Shown here: in pieces, positions 40,768 to 51,282 of the stretch | Layout of the letters: the number at the start of each line of letters is the position of its first letter | How positions within the stretch are numbered: the stretch's first letter is position 1 | Assembly (NCBI RefSeq): GCF_036170895.1 | Contig: NZ_CP108036.1 | Span: 1,116,001 to 1,180,000 of the forward strand | Direction: 5' to 3' | Source of the DNA: Streptomyces erythrochromogenes | Lineage (GTDB): Bacteria; Actinomycetota; Actinomycetes; Streptomycetales; Streptomycetaceae | Length of the DNA: 64,000 nt | Notes under the pieces: generated by a model | What the model saw: only the letters and a program-made list of their open reading frames with translations | The model's database searches: none | Told to the model about the DNA's origin: nothing | Program-made: the position numbers and the translations under genes

Positions 40768-41118
40768 GTGAAAAGTGAGGAATATGTCGACTTCCTCCGG
40801 GACCTTCTGAGTCTCGACGAAGCGGTGCGCACGGAAGCGAGTAATCGCGTTCAGGACTTCGTGAACTTGCTCTCCGGCACCCAAGCCAGAGTGGTAGGGG
40901 ACCTGATCGCCATGCTGGCCCCGCGCGAAGAGTCCCGGGTGGCCCTGGAGGCCCTCCTGCACGCGCTGAGCGATCTCGACGGATGCGGGAAGCTCGAAGG
41001 TGTCGATCTATCACCACTGGGAGAAATCCCGGAATCCATGATCCACGTGGAACACCGCGTGTACATGGATGCATTCGCCGAGCTCATCGCGGAGACGAGT
41101 AACGGCACCTCAGAGTGA
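40768..41118 (+). CDS. Probable immunity protein for the RHS toxin
   Basis: 116 residues from GTG 40768, with AGGA 4 nt upstream. The protein is small, acidic and mostly helical (EEYVDFLRDLLSLDEAVRTE, LEALLHALSDLDGCGKLEGV) with no signal or membrane segment. Its position 17 bp after the toxin domain and its low similarity to anything I recognise are typical of cognate immunity proteins. The assignment rests on position. Confidence 0.65.
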   Translation: MKSEEYVDFLRDLLSLDEAVRTEASNRVQDFVNLLSGTQARVVGDLIAMLAPREESRVALEALLHALSDLDGCGKLEGVDLSPLGEIPESMIHVEHRVYMDAFAELIAETSNGTSE

Positions 41119-41238
41119 GCGTGCACACGCGCTCACCTGAAGGCCGCAGTCGAGTCCGGGGAGACCATCCATTGCAGGTCACCCCTCGATGCAACGGGAC
41201 CGACATAATTCCCACGGGGGGCACATCGAGGGCATACA

Positions 41239-41263
41239 GCCCGGACGCTCCTGCCGTCCGGGC
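41239..41263 (+). terminator. Stem-loop between the two immunity genes
   Basis: GCCCGGACG and CGTCCGGGC form a perfect 9-bp stem around CTCCTGC, followed by CCCTTGCCCTT. It probably ends the toxin-immunity transcript, leaving the SUKH gene with its own promoter or as read-through. Confidence 0.55.
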
Positions 41264-41292
41264 CCCTTGCCCTTAGAAACAGGTCCCCCACC

Positions 41293-41826
41293 ATGAACAA
41301 CGCCCTTACGCGTCTTCTCGAAATCGCTCCGGCGCCGAGCGAGCCTCGCCAGAAGGATTGGGGCGAGGTCGAGCGCAGCCTTGGGGATGAGCTTCCCGCC
41401 GACTACAAGGAGCTCATCCACGTCTACGGGGGCAGTAACTGGGACAGCTATCTGTACGTCCTAGAGCCCCGCTGCCCCAACGAAAATTACGACCTCATCG
41501 AATGGGCGCAGAACCAGGCCGAAGACCTGGAAGACCTGTGGGAATTCGAGAAGAAGCCGGCGGAACTGGAGGTCGAGGGGGCCCGAGTCATCCCATGGGC
41601 GACCACGGACAACGGAGAATGCCTCTACTGGCTTTTCCGGCCAGGCCTTGATCCGGACCAATGGACCGTCATGGTGAACGAGGCACGCGGCGACCGATGG
41701 GAACATTTCTCCGCGTCCTGCACACAATTCCTCGCGTCCGCCCTTGACGGAGGGCTGCAGTCGAACATCCTCTCGTCCCTGTTCCCGCGTGCTACACACG
41801 AATTTCGCCAGCTCGGTGCGGTATGA
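41293..41826 (+). CDS. SMI1/KNR4 (SUKH) family protein, probable second immunity protein
   Basis: 177 residues from ATG 41293. The SUKH core is visible: DWGEVERSLGDELPADYKEL, the aromatic/Gly turn HVYGGSNWDSYLYVL, and later PWATTDNGECLYWLFRP. SUKH domains are the commonest immunity module beside bacterial polymorphic toxins, where they bind diverse nucleases. This gene may protect against an additional or former toxin tip, since the toxin already has an adjacent immunity gene. Confidence 0.8.
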   Translation: MNNALTRLLEIAPAPSEPRQKDWGEVERSLGDELPADYKELIHVYGGSNWDSYLYVLEPRCPNENYDLIEWAQNQAEDLEDLWEFEKKPAELEVEGARVIPWATTDNGECLYWLFRPGLDPDQWTVMVNEARGDRWEHFSASCTQFLASALDGGLQSNILSSLFPRATHEFRQLGAV

Positions 41827-41985
41827 CGACGCGACGCTCTGCCGGCCCCAAGGCTCGGTGTAGTCGGATGACGTCCGATTGCTGATTATTCTTGCCTGAG
41901 TGCTCACTCACTGACCCCTCGCGGCGAGCTGCGCGCACGGATCGGCCTCCGGCTTCCGTCGTGATCGGCCGCGTACGATCCGCTG

Positions 41986-42180
41986 GTGGCGATCGAGCTT
42001 CCAGACGAACTTGTGCAGCTTCAGCGTGCGGCTCATACGGCGCGGAGGGAGGCGACGACCGATGCGTACGGCCCGGAGGGGTGGGAGCCGTGGCTGGACG
42101 CCGTCGACGCGGTCCACGTCGCGGTGACCAAGTACGCGAAGGAGAGCGGGCAGTGCCAGCATGAGGTGGAAACGCCGTGA
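41986..42180 (+). CDS. Small conserved-looking protein, possibly C-terminally frameshifted
   Basis: 64 residues from GTG 41986 (AIELPDELVQLQRAAHTARR), helical and acidic; the style recurs in many streptomycete short proteins. The stop TGA (42178-42180) overlaps a GTG in another frame whose product begins VKTAANAEPRPNDQ. Adding one base before the stop would read HEVETAVKTAANAEPRPN, a natural continuation. The present end may therefore be a frameshift. Function is unknown. Confidence 0.5.
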   Translation: MAIELPDELVQLQRAAHTARREATTDAYGPEGWEPWLDAVDAVHVAVTKYAKESGQCQHEVETP

Positions 42181-42237
42181 AGACGGCGGCGAACGCGGAG
42201 CCCCGCCCGAATGATCAGGCGGAACTTGCCTCGATGA

Positions 42238-43092
42238 ATGCCATCGCCCTGCGCGGGGCGGCGCGACTGGCGCCGAGGGCTGACTCGGCCCGTGGAGGTG
42301 TTGGGCAAGATGCCAGGCACACGGGTGCCACGGGCTGCCGAGTTCCTCTTCAATCTCCTGCCGGCATACTCCCCGGGCCAAGAGGTGCATGGCGTACCCG
42401 GTCTGCGCATCACCCGGCGTTATCGGACCGCGATTGAGCTGCGCGTCCTTGGCGAGCCCACCCGCCTGCGTCTCACTGGGCTGCCCGCCAGACTGTGGCG
42501 CAGCGCCGAAGCGAGAACACTCTCTTGGTGGACCGACCCGAACACAATGCAACTGTGCTGGCGATGCTCCCCACGAGCATGGACCGACGCGGAGAGCGAG
42601 CACCACGCCCAGTGGGAAGACGACAACGACCACTTCGTTCAGGTGCAGCAGCGCGGGGCCTGGCTGGCCAGCGGGTTTCTCCGCCGGGCCGCCCTCCTGC
42701 ACACGGTGGCCAACACTTTCCTCCTCGACGGCTACCGGGGCACCGCCTTCGATGTAACCCGGCTCGTCCTGCGGTCCTCGCATGTCCACGAACAGGGGCC
42801 AGGGCCGCACAACATCCTCGCCGCCCTTGCGGACCCCACATTCGGCCTGCCCCTCCATCTCACGAGGTTTCGCGGCGACACTGACGAAAGCTACGGCCGG
42901 GACCAGCAGTTCGTGCTCGAAGACCCCGGAAAGACAGCCGTTCTCGACCTTCGGGCAACAGCAGAAGGAGCCCCCTCCCACCTCTCGCCCGAACTCTGGC
43001 AGGCCATTCTTCGCCGACTCCCCGATGCGGGATTCAGCAAGCGCCTGTCCCCCAGCGCCCTTGCCAGGCTCTGCAGCCTCGGGACACCCTAG
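42238..43092 (+). CDS. Protein of unknown function
   Basis: The frame is open from 42238 to 43092 (up to 284 residues). The true start is unclear: ATG 42310 begins MPGTRVPRAAEFLFNLLP, with GGAGG about 11 nt upstream, and gives 260 residues. Visible features are LRVLGEPTRLRLTGLPARLW, a CWRC pair in TMQLCWRCSPRAW, and a C-terminal segment LSPELWQAILRRL. There are no signal or membrane segments and I recognise no family. GC content is slightly lower than in core genes, consistent with the island. Confidence 0.5.
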   Translation: MPSPCAGRRDWRRGLTRPVEVLGKMPGTRVPRAAEFLFNLLPAYSPGQEVHGVPGLRITRRYRTAIELRVLGEPTRLRLTGLPARLWRSAEARTLSWWTDPNTMQLCWRCSPRAWTDAESEHHAQWEDDNDHFVQVQQRGAWLASGFLRRAALLHTVANTFLLDGYRGTAFDVTRLVLRSSHVHEQGPGPHNILAALADPTFGLPLHLTRFRGDTDESYGRDQQFVLEDPGKTAVLDLRATAEGAPSHLSPELWQAILRRLPDAGFSKRLSPSALARLCSLGTP

Positions 43093-43176
43093 AGATACGC
43101 AGCACCAGCGGCCAGATTCACTGGCGTGCATCGGACCACGGACCTGAGCACCAGTAGGCTGTTTGGGTGAAATAGC

Positions 43177-43207
43177 TATCGGGCCCTGCCGCAGCACGGG
43201 CCCGATA
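43177..43207. terminator. Stem-loop terminator
   Basis: TATCGGGCCC and GGGCCCGATA form a perfect 10-bp stem around an 11-base loop, 85 bp after the unknown gene ending at 43092. Confidence 0.6.
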
Positions 43208-43429
43208 GGCCACCTCCTTGTCGGGCTCTTCGCGCGGGGTTAGCGAGCTCCGACCTGCGCCGCACCCACCCGGCGGGGGCGTCGTCGCGATAGGCCAACT
43301 CGGCTGGTGTCGCAGTTCACTGCAGTGCACGCATCGACGGCTCCTTCTGTGCCGGTCGCTTGAAAGACCGCGTCCTACACGGCACGAGTGCGTCGCGGTG
43401 CTGGCCGCCGTCGGCGAAGCTCTGCACGA

Positions 43430-43840
43430 TCACGAGGTTCGCCGGTGCAGTTCGTACACCGGGTATGGCACTCGCTGCCCGTCGCCGGCGTGAAAATCGG
43501 CGGTACCGATGCGGGTGAAGCCCGCTTTGACGAGGCCGCGGCCAGAGGCAGGGTTGTCAGGGTGGTGCATGGCTTCCAGACGCGCCACTGCGGCTTCGGC
43601 GAAGATAAATGGGACGAACTGCCGTACGGCGTCGGTGGCATGGCCGCACCCCCAGGTGTCCTCGCGCAGGATGTAGCTGAGGGCGGCGGAACTTTCGCCC
43701 TGCCGACGGCATTTAACGAGGCCGATGAGGTCGCCGGCCACGGTGATGCCGAGGCTCCAGTGATCGCGGGGTTCTGCGTGGTCCTGTTCCGCGCTGTGGC
43801 GGAGGGCAAGCTGCACGCCCTTTCGGACGTCCAGCCGTGG
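43430..43840 (-). pseudogene. GNAT acetyltransferase C-terminal fragment
   Basis: The minus-strand frame reads HWSLGITVAGDLIGLVKCRR, SAALSYILREDTWGCGHATD, AVARLEAMHHPDNPASGRGL and VKAGFTRIG to a stop at 43430. This is the second half of a GNAT fold: the beta4/beta5 splay, a degenerate acetyl-CoA loop (RxxGxG appears as TWGCGHA) and the final strands. The N-terminal strands are missing or degenerate beyond ~43840, where plus-strand kinase sequence takes over. Confidence 0.6.
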
Positions 43841-43844
43841 CCGT

Positions 43845-43936
43845 TTCCGGCTCTGGAAGCGCTGATCGAGGCATGCCTGGCGCCAGACCCCGCCCAGCGC
43901 CCCACCGCCGCCGAGGTGGCCGCATGGTCGAGCTGA
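43845..43936 (+). pseudogene. Ser/Thr protein kinase C-terminal fragment
   Basis: About 30 residues, FPALEALIEACLAPDPAQRP and TAAEVAAWSS, match the end of subdomain XI of Hanks-type kinases, including the invariant Arg of DPAQRP. The rest of the kinase is absent because the minus-strand GNAT fragment abuts it. Its TGA overlaps the ATG of the next fragment by 13 bp. Confidence 0.6.
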
Positions 43937-44046
43937 GAGGGCTGACCCCCGATGATGCTCCCTTTGTGGCGCGCATCTATCGGAACCCGGTTCCTGGTCA
44001 TGCGCTAACTCTAGACACCTTGCTGTCACGTGACACGCACTGGTGA
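43924..44046 (+). pseudogene. GNAT-like N-terminal fragment
   Basis: ATG 43924 starts MVELRGLTPDDAPFVARIYR, a typical first strand and helix of a GNAT acetyltransferase. It runs only 40 codons to a TGA at 44046. It overlaps the kinase fragment, so a kinase-GNAT gene pair once stood here. The C-terminal GNAT half on the opposite strand at 43430-43840 may be its inverted remainder. Confidence 0.45.
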
Positions 44047-44708
44047 TGGAGCCTGTGCGTCAGCAACACCTCCATGCGCGTCGAACTCGTCGGGCTTGCC
44101 GTGGCATGACTCCGCTCTCAGGCCCCTCGTCTGTGCCGACTGCCGGTCGCTCGCGCGTCCGAACGGTCCGCTGACTCACGCTGGCGCGCTCCCAACCGCA
44201 CCTGTGAACCGTTCTGACGAGGGGCAAGGGAAGGCACGCCACAGAGCCGCGGACACCCTTACGGCAGTGCCGTTCATCGCACTGCCTCCCGGAAGCCCGC
44301 CTCGCCGAGACTGCACGGCGGACGTCGCTGCGACAACCGCTGCAGGGGTTGTCGGCTTCCTACAAGCGGTAGCACCCGGGCGATCAGACTCTCGGTCCGA
44401 GCCTAGCGAAGCGCAGCGGGTACCCCGACCGGCACGTAGCCGGGAACAACTTCCAGACAAGCGCGGATCGCCGACGAAGCCGCTTCGACGTCTGTACCTG
44501 CACGAAGCCTCACCTGACGCAGCGTCAGGAAAGTCAGCATTGGGTCAGCATTCGTAGACACACACCCACCCACGGACGCCCCCAGAGGGGGAAGGCCCCG
44601 CACCATCGAAGGGCAAGCGCGGGGCGCGATCGGAAGCGCCGAGGCTTCAGTAACCGGAAGGTGCCTGACCCGCGCCCCGCGGGCCCGCCTCTCTCCAGTT
44701 ATCGCAGG
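44047..44708. other. Intergenic, no gene supported
   Basis: About 660 bp without a credible gene. It carries GCGCGGGGCGCG (44617-44628) and CGCGCCCCGCGG (44671-44682), a long inverted repeat that may form the terminator of the pirin gene, which is read toward it. No tRNA or attachment site was recognised, although the stretch borders the island-like region. Confidence 0.4.
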
Positions 44709-45674
44709 TCAGCGCACTCGGCCGCGTGGTTTGAGGTGGGCCGGAGGCAGGTCAGGAGCCGGAAGCGGAGGGCCGTCATACCCCTTCACCTCGCCGAATC
44801 TCGTCCCATTCATCCAGTCCTCGCGGGCCTGTGCGATATCCTCATGGGAGCGGCCAATCCAGTTCCAGAACATCACGATCTCCTCCTCGAACGGTTCGCC
44901 GCCCAGGAGCATCAGGCCCGCGTCCGAGGCTGCCCGCAGGGGCAGTTCCGTGCGGCCGCAACCGAGGTAGAGCATCGAGCCCGGGAGGACCGGGACGCCG
45001 TCGACGTGGGCCTCGCCGGACATCGACAGGACCGCGTACTCGAAGTCCGGGTCGAGCGGGAGCCGGGTCTCGGTGCCCGCCGCCAGGGCCAGGTCCGCGC
45101 CCACGATCGGGGTGTACGCCGTGCCGGGCGAGGTCGCCGTGTCCAGGGTGCCGAGGACGACCGTCGCCGTCAGGCCCTGGGCCGTGACCGTCGGGAGGTC
45201 CGCGTGGTGCTGGAAGTGCGGTTCCACGTTCCGGTGGGCGTCCGGCAGGGCCACCCACAGCTGGGCACCGTGCAGGAAGCGCGCGTGCGGGCGCGGGCTC
45301 TCCTCGGAGTGGCTGATGCCGCGGCCCGAGGTCATCAGGCCCAGCTCGCGCGGCCGGATCGTCTCCAGGCTGCCGACGCTGTCGCGGTGCAGCACCTCGC
45401 CCTCGTGGAGCCAGCTGACCGTCTGGAGCCCGGAGTGCGGATGCGGCGCGACCTGCATGCCGGGCTCGTCGGCGATGTCGTCCGGACCGTAGTGGTCGAC
45501 GAAGCACCAGGCGCCCACCATGCGGCGGCCCAGGTTCGGCAGGAGTCGGCGGACCTCGGTGGACTCCCCGAGCTTGACCGTGCGCGGGCTGAGGAGCTCG
45601 CGCACCGGTTCGGCCACGACGAAGCCGCGGCCGCCGCAGGCGGAGAGAGCGGGCTGGCGATCGAGATTGCTCAT
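44709..45674 (-). CDS. Pirin family protein
   Basis: 321 residues from ATG 45674. The bicupin N-domain carries the metal motif APHPHSGLQTVSWLHEGEVL followed by TSGRGISHSEESP, with the conserved His and Glu ligands. The C-domain ends LGGEPFEEEIVMFWNWIG. Pirins bind Fe(II); bacterial members may be quercetinase-like dioxygenases or regulators. It is divergent from the TPR gene. Confidence 0.93.
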   Translation of the reverse strand: MSNLDRQPALSACGGRGFVVAEPVRELLSPRTVKLGESTEVRRLLPNLGRRMVGAWCFVDHYGPDDIADEPGMQVAPHPHSGLQTVSWLHEGEVLHRDSVGSLETIRPRELGLMTSGRGISHSEESPRPHARFLHGAQLWVALPDAHRNVEPHFQHHADLPTVTAQGLTATVVLGTLDTATSPGTAYTPIVGADLALAAGTETRLPLDPDFEYAVLSMSGEAHVDGVPVLPGSMLYLGCGRTELPLRAASDAGLMLLGGEPFEEEIVMFWNWIGRSHEDIAQAREDWMNGTRFGEVKGYDGPPLPAPDLPPAHLKPRGRVR

Positions 45675-45779
45675 GGGCACAACCTAGCCCCGAGGCGGCG
45701 GCCGTGTTGAGTGGAATGTTCCGGCTGCCAAGCGTGTTGGAGGCAGCGGACGAACCACCTGAACGGCGGAAGGGACGCG

Positions 45780-46130
45780 ATGAACGCGCCGACGGAGTAC
45801 TACGAGCACGGGACGGCAGCCGAGCGCTGGGCGCGCGCCCAGCTCTTCTTCGACGCGCGGGAGTACGCGACGGCCGCCCGCATCCTGGAGCCGCTGGCCG
45901 GCGAGGCCCCCGAGCAGCTGGCTCCGCGACTGTTGCTGGCCCGCGCCTACTACCACTCCGCGCAGCTCTCCCGCGCCGAGCGCGAGCTGCGCGCCGTGCT
46001 GGAGCGCTGGCCCGTTGAGGACTACGCCCAGCTCATGCTCGGTCGCACCCTGGAGCGCCTGGGCAGGCCCGACGAGGCCCGCCCCTACCTGCGGATGGCC
46101 GCCGCGATGGCCGGCGAGTTCCCCGAGTAG
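45780..46130 (+). CDS. Small tetratricopeptide-repeat protein
   Basis: 116 residues from ATG 45780, with AAGGGA 5 nt upstream. Three TPR-like helix pairs are visible (AERWARAQLFFDAREYATAA, LLLARAYYHSAQLSRAEREL, LMLGRTLERLGRPDEARPYL). It has no other domain and is probably a cytoplasmic interaction module. It lies 71 bp upstream of the methyltransferase. Confidence 0.85.
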   Translation: MNAPTEYYEHGTAAERWARAQLFFDAREYATAARILEPLAGEAPEQLAPRLLLARAYYHSAQLSRAERELRAVLERWPVEDYAQLMLGRTLERLGRPDEARPYLRMAAAMAGEFPE

Positions 46131-46201
46131 CGGGGGACGCGGGCGGCCCCGGCCCCGTGCGTGCGGGGCCGGGCGGCCGCCTCGGTTAGCCTGGGGGCAC
46201 G

Positions 46202-47395
46202 ATGAACCGTCTGACCACGCCTTTCGGCTCCTACGAGCTCACCCGCTTCCCCGAGGACCCGCGCGACCGGCTCCGCGCCTGGGACGCCGCCGACGAGTAC
46301 CTGCTGCGCCACCTCGCCTCCGGTACGGGGGAACGCGGCCCGGTGGACCTGGCCGGCGCCGGGCAGATCACCGTCCTCGGTGACCGCTGGGGAGCGCTGA
46401 CGACGGCACTGGCCGCGTTCCACCCGACGCAGATCACCGATTCCTACCTCTCCCGGGCGAGCACCGCGGCGAACCTGGACCGGGCCGGGATCGGCACCGC
46501 CAAGTCCACGGTGCGGCTCCTGACCACGCAGGACCCGCCGCCCGAGCGGATCGACGTACTCCTCGTACGGGTGCCCAAGAGCCTGGCGCTGCTGGAGGAC
46601 CAGCTGTACCGGCTGGCGCCGCACGTGCACGCGGGCACCGTCGTCGTGGGCACGGGCATGGTCAAGGAGATCCACACCTCCACCCTGAACCTCTTCGAGA
46701 AGATCCTCGGCCCGACCAGGACCTCGCTCGCCGAGAAGAAGGCCCGGCTGATCTTCTGCACGCCCAGCGCCACCGCGACGCGGGGCGACGACCCGTGGCC
46801 GGTGACGTACAAGCTGGACCAGGAGGCGGGCTCGGGCGCCGGTCTGACGGCCGTCAACCACGCCGGGATCTTCTGCGCGGACCGGCTCGACGTCGGCACG
46901 CGCTTCTTCCTGCAGAGCATCCCGACCAACACGAACGGCGCCCGGGTCGTGGACCTGGGCTGCGGCAACGGCATCGTCGGCACCGCCGTCGCCGTCGCGG
47001 ACCCGCGAGCGGAAGTCGTCTTCACCGACGAGTCGTACCAGGCCGTCGCCTCGGCGAAGGCCACCTTCCGCGCCAATGTGCACCGCGAGCGCGAGCGTGC
47101 CGACTTCCTCGTGGGCGACGGCGTCGCCATGCTGGACCCGGGCTCGGTCGACCTGATCCTGTGCAACCCGCCCTTCCACTCCCACCAGGCCACGACGGAC
47201 GCGACGGCGCTGCGCATGTTCGCCCAGTCGCGCAAGGCGCTGCGGCCGCACGGCGAGCTGTGGGTCGTCGCCAACCGGCACATGGGCTACCACACCCACC
47301 TGCGCCGGCTCTTCGGCAACAGCGAAGTCGTCGCGAGCGAGCCGAAGTTCGTGGTCCTGCGGGCGGTCAAGCAGGATCGTCCACGGCCCATGTGA
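46202..47395 (+). CDS. Class I SAM methyltransferase, RsmC/RlmG-type
   Basis: 397 residues. A degenerate N-terminal methyltransferase-like domain is followed by the catalytic one with VVDLGCGNGIVGTAVAVADP as SAM motif I and the diagnostic ILCNPPFHSHQ tetrad of N2-guanine rRNA methyltransferases. This two-domain layout matches 16S G1207 (RsmC) or 23S G1835 (RlmG) enzymes. Which of the two it is cannot be read from the sequence. Confidence 0.88.
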   Translation: MNRLTTPFGSYELTRFPEDPRDRLRAWDAADEYLLRHLASGTGERGPVDLAGAGQITVLGDRWGALTTALAAFHPTQITDSYLSRASTAANLDRAGIGTAKSTVRLLTTQDPPPERIDVLLVRVPKSLALLEDQLYRLAPHVHAGTVVVGTGMVKEIHTSTLNLFEKILGPTRTSLAEKKARLIFCTPSATATRGDDPWPVTYKLDQEAGSGAGLTAVNHAGIFCADRLDVGTRFFLQSIPTNTNGARVVDLGCGNGIVGTAVAVADPRAEVVFTDESYQAVASAKATFRANVHRERERADFLVGDGVAMLDPGSVDLILCNPPFHSHQATTDATALRMFAQSRKALRPHGELWVVANRHMGYHTHLRRLFGNSEVVASEPKFVVLRAVKQDRPRPM

Positions 47396-47423
47396 CCTGC
47401 CGGTACGTCCTACACTCTGGCGC

Positions 47424-48176
47424 GTGAGCAGCCAGGTGGAGGACGTAAGCGGTGGTGGGCGCTACCGCCGGGAGGACGTGGCCCGGGCGGCCGGCGTCAA
47501 GGTGCGCAACCTGCGCTACTACCAGGAGCGCGGACTGCTCCCGCCGCCGCGCCGGGAGGGCCGGATCGCCTGGTACTCCGACGACCACCTGACCCGGCTG
47601 CGGCTGATCAGCGACCTGCTGGGGCGCGGTTACACGGTCAACGGCATCGCGGAACTGCTGAACGCCTGGGAAGAGGGCGGCGGTCTGTCCCAACTGCTGG
47701 GCCTGGAGCGGGAGATGACCCGCGACTGGGTGCAGGAGGAGCCGGTGACGATGACCCGGACGGAGCTGCGCGAGCTGTTCGGCCCGACGGCCACCGCCGA
47801 GGACACCCGGCGGGCCGCGGAGCTCGGCTACGTCACGGTCGACGGGGACCTGGTCACCTACCCGAGCCGGCGGCTGCTGGAGGCGACGCTGGCGCTGGTG
47901 CGGCAGGGAGTGCCGCTGACGGAGATCCTGGACGCCGGGGAGTTCGTACAGGCGCAGGCGGCCGCGCTCGCGGACCGGTTCGTCGGACTGTTCCGGCGGC
48001 ATGTGATCGGCGCGGAGGGTCTGGAGCTGCTTTCGGCCACCCAGCTCCAGCACATCACGGCGGCGGTGACGGCCCTGCGGCCGGTGGCCGGCGAGGTCGT
48101 GGCCACCGAGTTCTCCCGGGCGATGGCCCGGCGGGTGGACGCGGAGGTCGCCGAACTGCTGCGTACGGAGCAGTAG
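47424..48176 (+). CDS. MerR family transcriptional regulator
   Basis: 250 residues from GTG 47424. The winged HTH YRREDVARAAGVKVRNLRYY, ERGLLPPPRREGRIAWYSDD and LLGRGYTVNGIAELLNAW is at the N-terminus. A long helical C-domain follows with no Cys cluster, so it is not a metal sensor. The effector is unknown. It starts 28 bp after the methyltransferase and may be co-transcribed. Confidence 0.92.
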   Translation: MSSQVEDVSGGGRYRREDVARAAGVKVRNLRYYQERGLLPPPRREGRIAWYSDDHLTRLRLISDLLGRGYTVNGIAELLNAWEEGGGLSQLLGLEREMTRDWVQEEPVTMTRTELRELFGPTATAEDTRRAAELGYVTVDGDLVTYPSRRLLEATLALVRQGVPLTEILDAGEFVQAQAAALADRFVGLFRRHVIGAEGLELLSATQLQHITAAVTALRPVAGEVVATEFSRAMARRVDAEVAELLRTEQ

Positions 48177-48283
48177 GAGTCGGCTCAAAGGGTGCGCTCG
48201 CACAACCTTGCCAACCACCATTGGCACTCTTACATTCAACTCGTCGGTAACAACGGTGCACAGCCGAAATAAGGGACGCTCCC

Positions 48284-50006
<1,723 letters not shown>

Positions 50007-50027
50007 TCCGGCCGCCGTACGAAGGCA

Positions 50028-50066
50028 GGCCCGTCCGGCCCCGAGACGTCCGGGGCCGGGCGGGCC
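50028..50066 (+). terminator. Terminator of the DUF6230 operon
   Basis: GGCCCGTCCGGCCCCG and CGGGGCCGGGCGGGCC pair with one mismatch around AGACGTC, 22 bp after the operon's last stop codon. Confidence 0.8.
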
Positions 50067-50139
50067 GACTGCCGCCCGGACCCGCCCGGGCGGGGAAATT
50101 GCGTTGCCGGACCGTTCGGGCCGCGAGAGGGTCGACGGC

Positions 50140-50448
50140 ATGTCACAGAGCACCGACCCCCCGCAGCAGTCCGCCGCGCGCCCGCTCCGCCGGGACGTCT
50201 CCGACCTCTTCTCGGGCGGCCGCCTCACCGCGATCCCGCGCAAGGCCGCCCGCCGGGAGCAGTTGCTCGTCCACCTGGCCGAGACCCTCTTCTCGGTGGA
50301 ACGCACCTACACGGAGCCCGAGGTGAACGAGGCCCTGCGCACCGTGCACGAGGACTGCTCGGCGCTGCGGCGCCACCTGATCACCTCGGGCCTGCTCACG
50401 CGGACCCGCGACGGCCGCAGCTACCGGCGGTCCACGACCACCCTGTAG
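50140..50448 (+). CDS. DUF2087 domain protein
   Basis: 102 residues from ATG 50140, with GAGAGG about 8 nt upstream. The sequence has the DUF2087 pattern: KAARREQLLVHLAETLF, YTEPEVNEALRTVHEDCSAL and RRHLITSGLLTRTRDGRSYR, a compact winged-helix-like fold often attached to regulators. It converges with the phosphoesterase gene, and the two 3' ends overlap by 28 bp. Confidence 0.85.
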   Translation: MSQSTDPPQQSAARPLRRDVSDLFSGGRLTAIPRKAARREQLLVHLAETLFSVERTYTEPEVNEALRTVHEDCSALRRHLITSGLLTRTRDGRSYRRSTTTL

Positions 50449-51185
50449 TGGGTCGTCAGCCGGCCGTCGTCGCCCAGCACGTGGAAGGCGACGGCCGGCG
50501 GCTCGTCGAGGTGCACGTGCTCGGAGGACCCGGTGCGCCCCTCCCACGGCAGCCGGAGGGTGGACACGACACCGGGCGCCACCAGGAGCGGCCGGCCGGC
50601 GAACGTGGTGGCGGCCGCGGTGTGGGCGTGCCCGCACAGGAACGCCGTCAGGTGCGGGTGCCGATCGACCAGGGCGGCGAGCCGCTCCTCGCCGAACTGG
50701 CGGATCTCGTCGACGTACGGGGTGTGCAGCTCGGCCGGCGGGTGGTGGAAGGCGACCAGGACCGGAGTGTCCCGCGGGGTGTCGGCCAGTACACCGTCCA
50801 GCCAGGCCAGCGTCGACTCCTCCAGGAAGCCGTGGTGCGCGCCGGGGACGGACGAGTCGCACACGGCGAGCACGAAGCCGTCGCCGCGCAGCACCTGGTC
50901 GACGGGCAGCACGGACCCCGTCTCCTCCCCCAGGAGTCCCCGGCTGAAGGCGGCGCGCTCGTCGTGGTTGCCGGGGCAGACGACCAGGGGGTGGCGCGAG
51001 CGGAGCAGCTTGGCGGCTTCCGCGTACTCCGCGTCCTCGCCGTGGTCGGCTATGTCCCCGCTCACGAGTACGGCGTCCAGGTCGTGGGGCAGGCCGTCGA
51101 GGTACTCCATGACGGCGCGGGTGCGGTCGGCCGCGCGCCGGCCACCGTCGAGGTGGAGGTCGCTGAGGTGTGCGATCACGATCAC
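50421..51185 (-). CDS. Calcineurin-type metallophosphoesterase (CpdA-like)
   Basis: 254 residues from GTG 51185, with AGGAG about 8 nt upstream. All metal motifs are present: AHLSDLHLDGG (D-x-H), LVSGDIADHG (GD), CPGNHDERAA (GNHD), FHHPPAEL and GHAHTAAATTF (GHxH). This order fits class III cyclic-nucleotide phosphodiesterases of the CpdA type or related phosphoesterases. The substrate is not determined. The protein is cytoplasmic. Confidence 0.9.
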   Translation of the reverse strand: MIVIAHLSDLHLDGGRRAADRTRAVMEYLDGLPHDLDAVLVSGDIADHGEDAEYAEAAKLLRSRHPLVVCPGNHDERAAFSRGLLGEETGSVLPVDQVLRGDGFVLAVCDSSVPGAHHGFLEESTLAWLDGVLADTPRDTPVLVAFHHPPAELHTPYVDEIRQFGEERLAALVDRHPHLTAFLCGHAHTAAATTFAGRPLLVAPGVVSTLRLPWEGRTGSSEHVHLDEPPAVAFHVLGDDGRLTTHYRVVVDRR

Positions 51186-51282
51186 GTGCGGTGTCTCCTG
51201 AATCCCTGGTCGAGAGATGCGGTCGACACGTTCAACGGGGCGGACGGGCCGCGCCGTTCCCCGTCCGCCCCGTCGCGGGACC

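Noticed and set aside
38246..41074. A 942-codon minus-strand frame opposite the RHS gene
   Set aside because: It is a mirror of the repetitive RHS coding sequence with no start site or recognisable domain.
44617..44682. An origin or small-RNA locus at the long GC inverted repeat
   Set aside because: One inverted repeat beyond the pirin stop is better explained as a terminator; no iterons, DnaA boxes or promoter-like context are visible.
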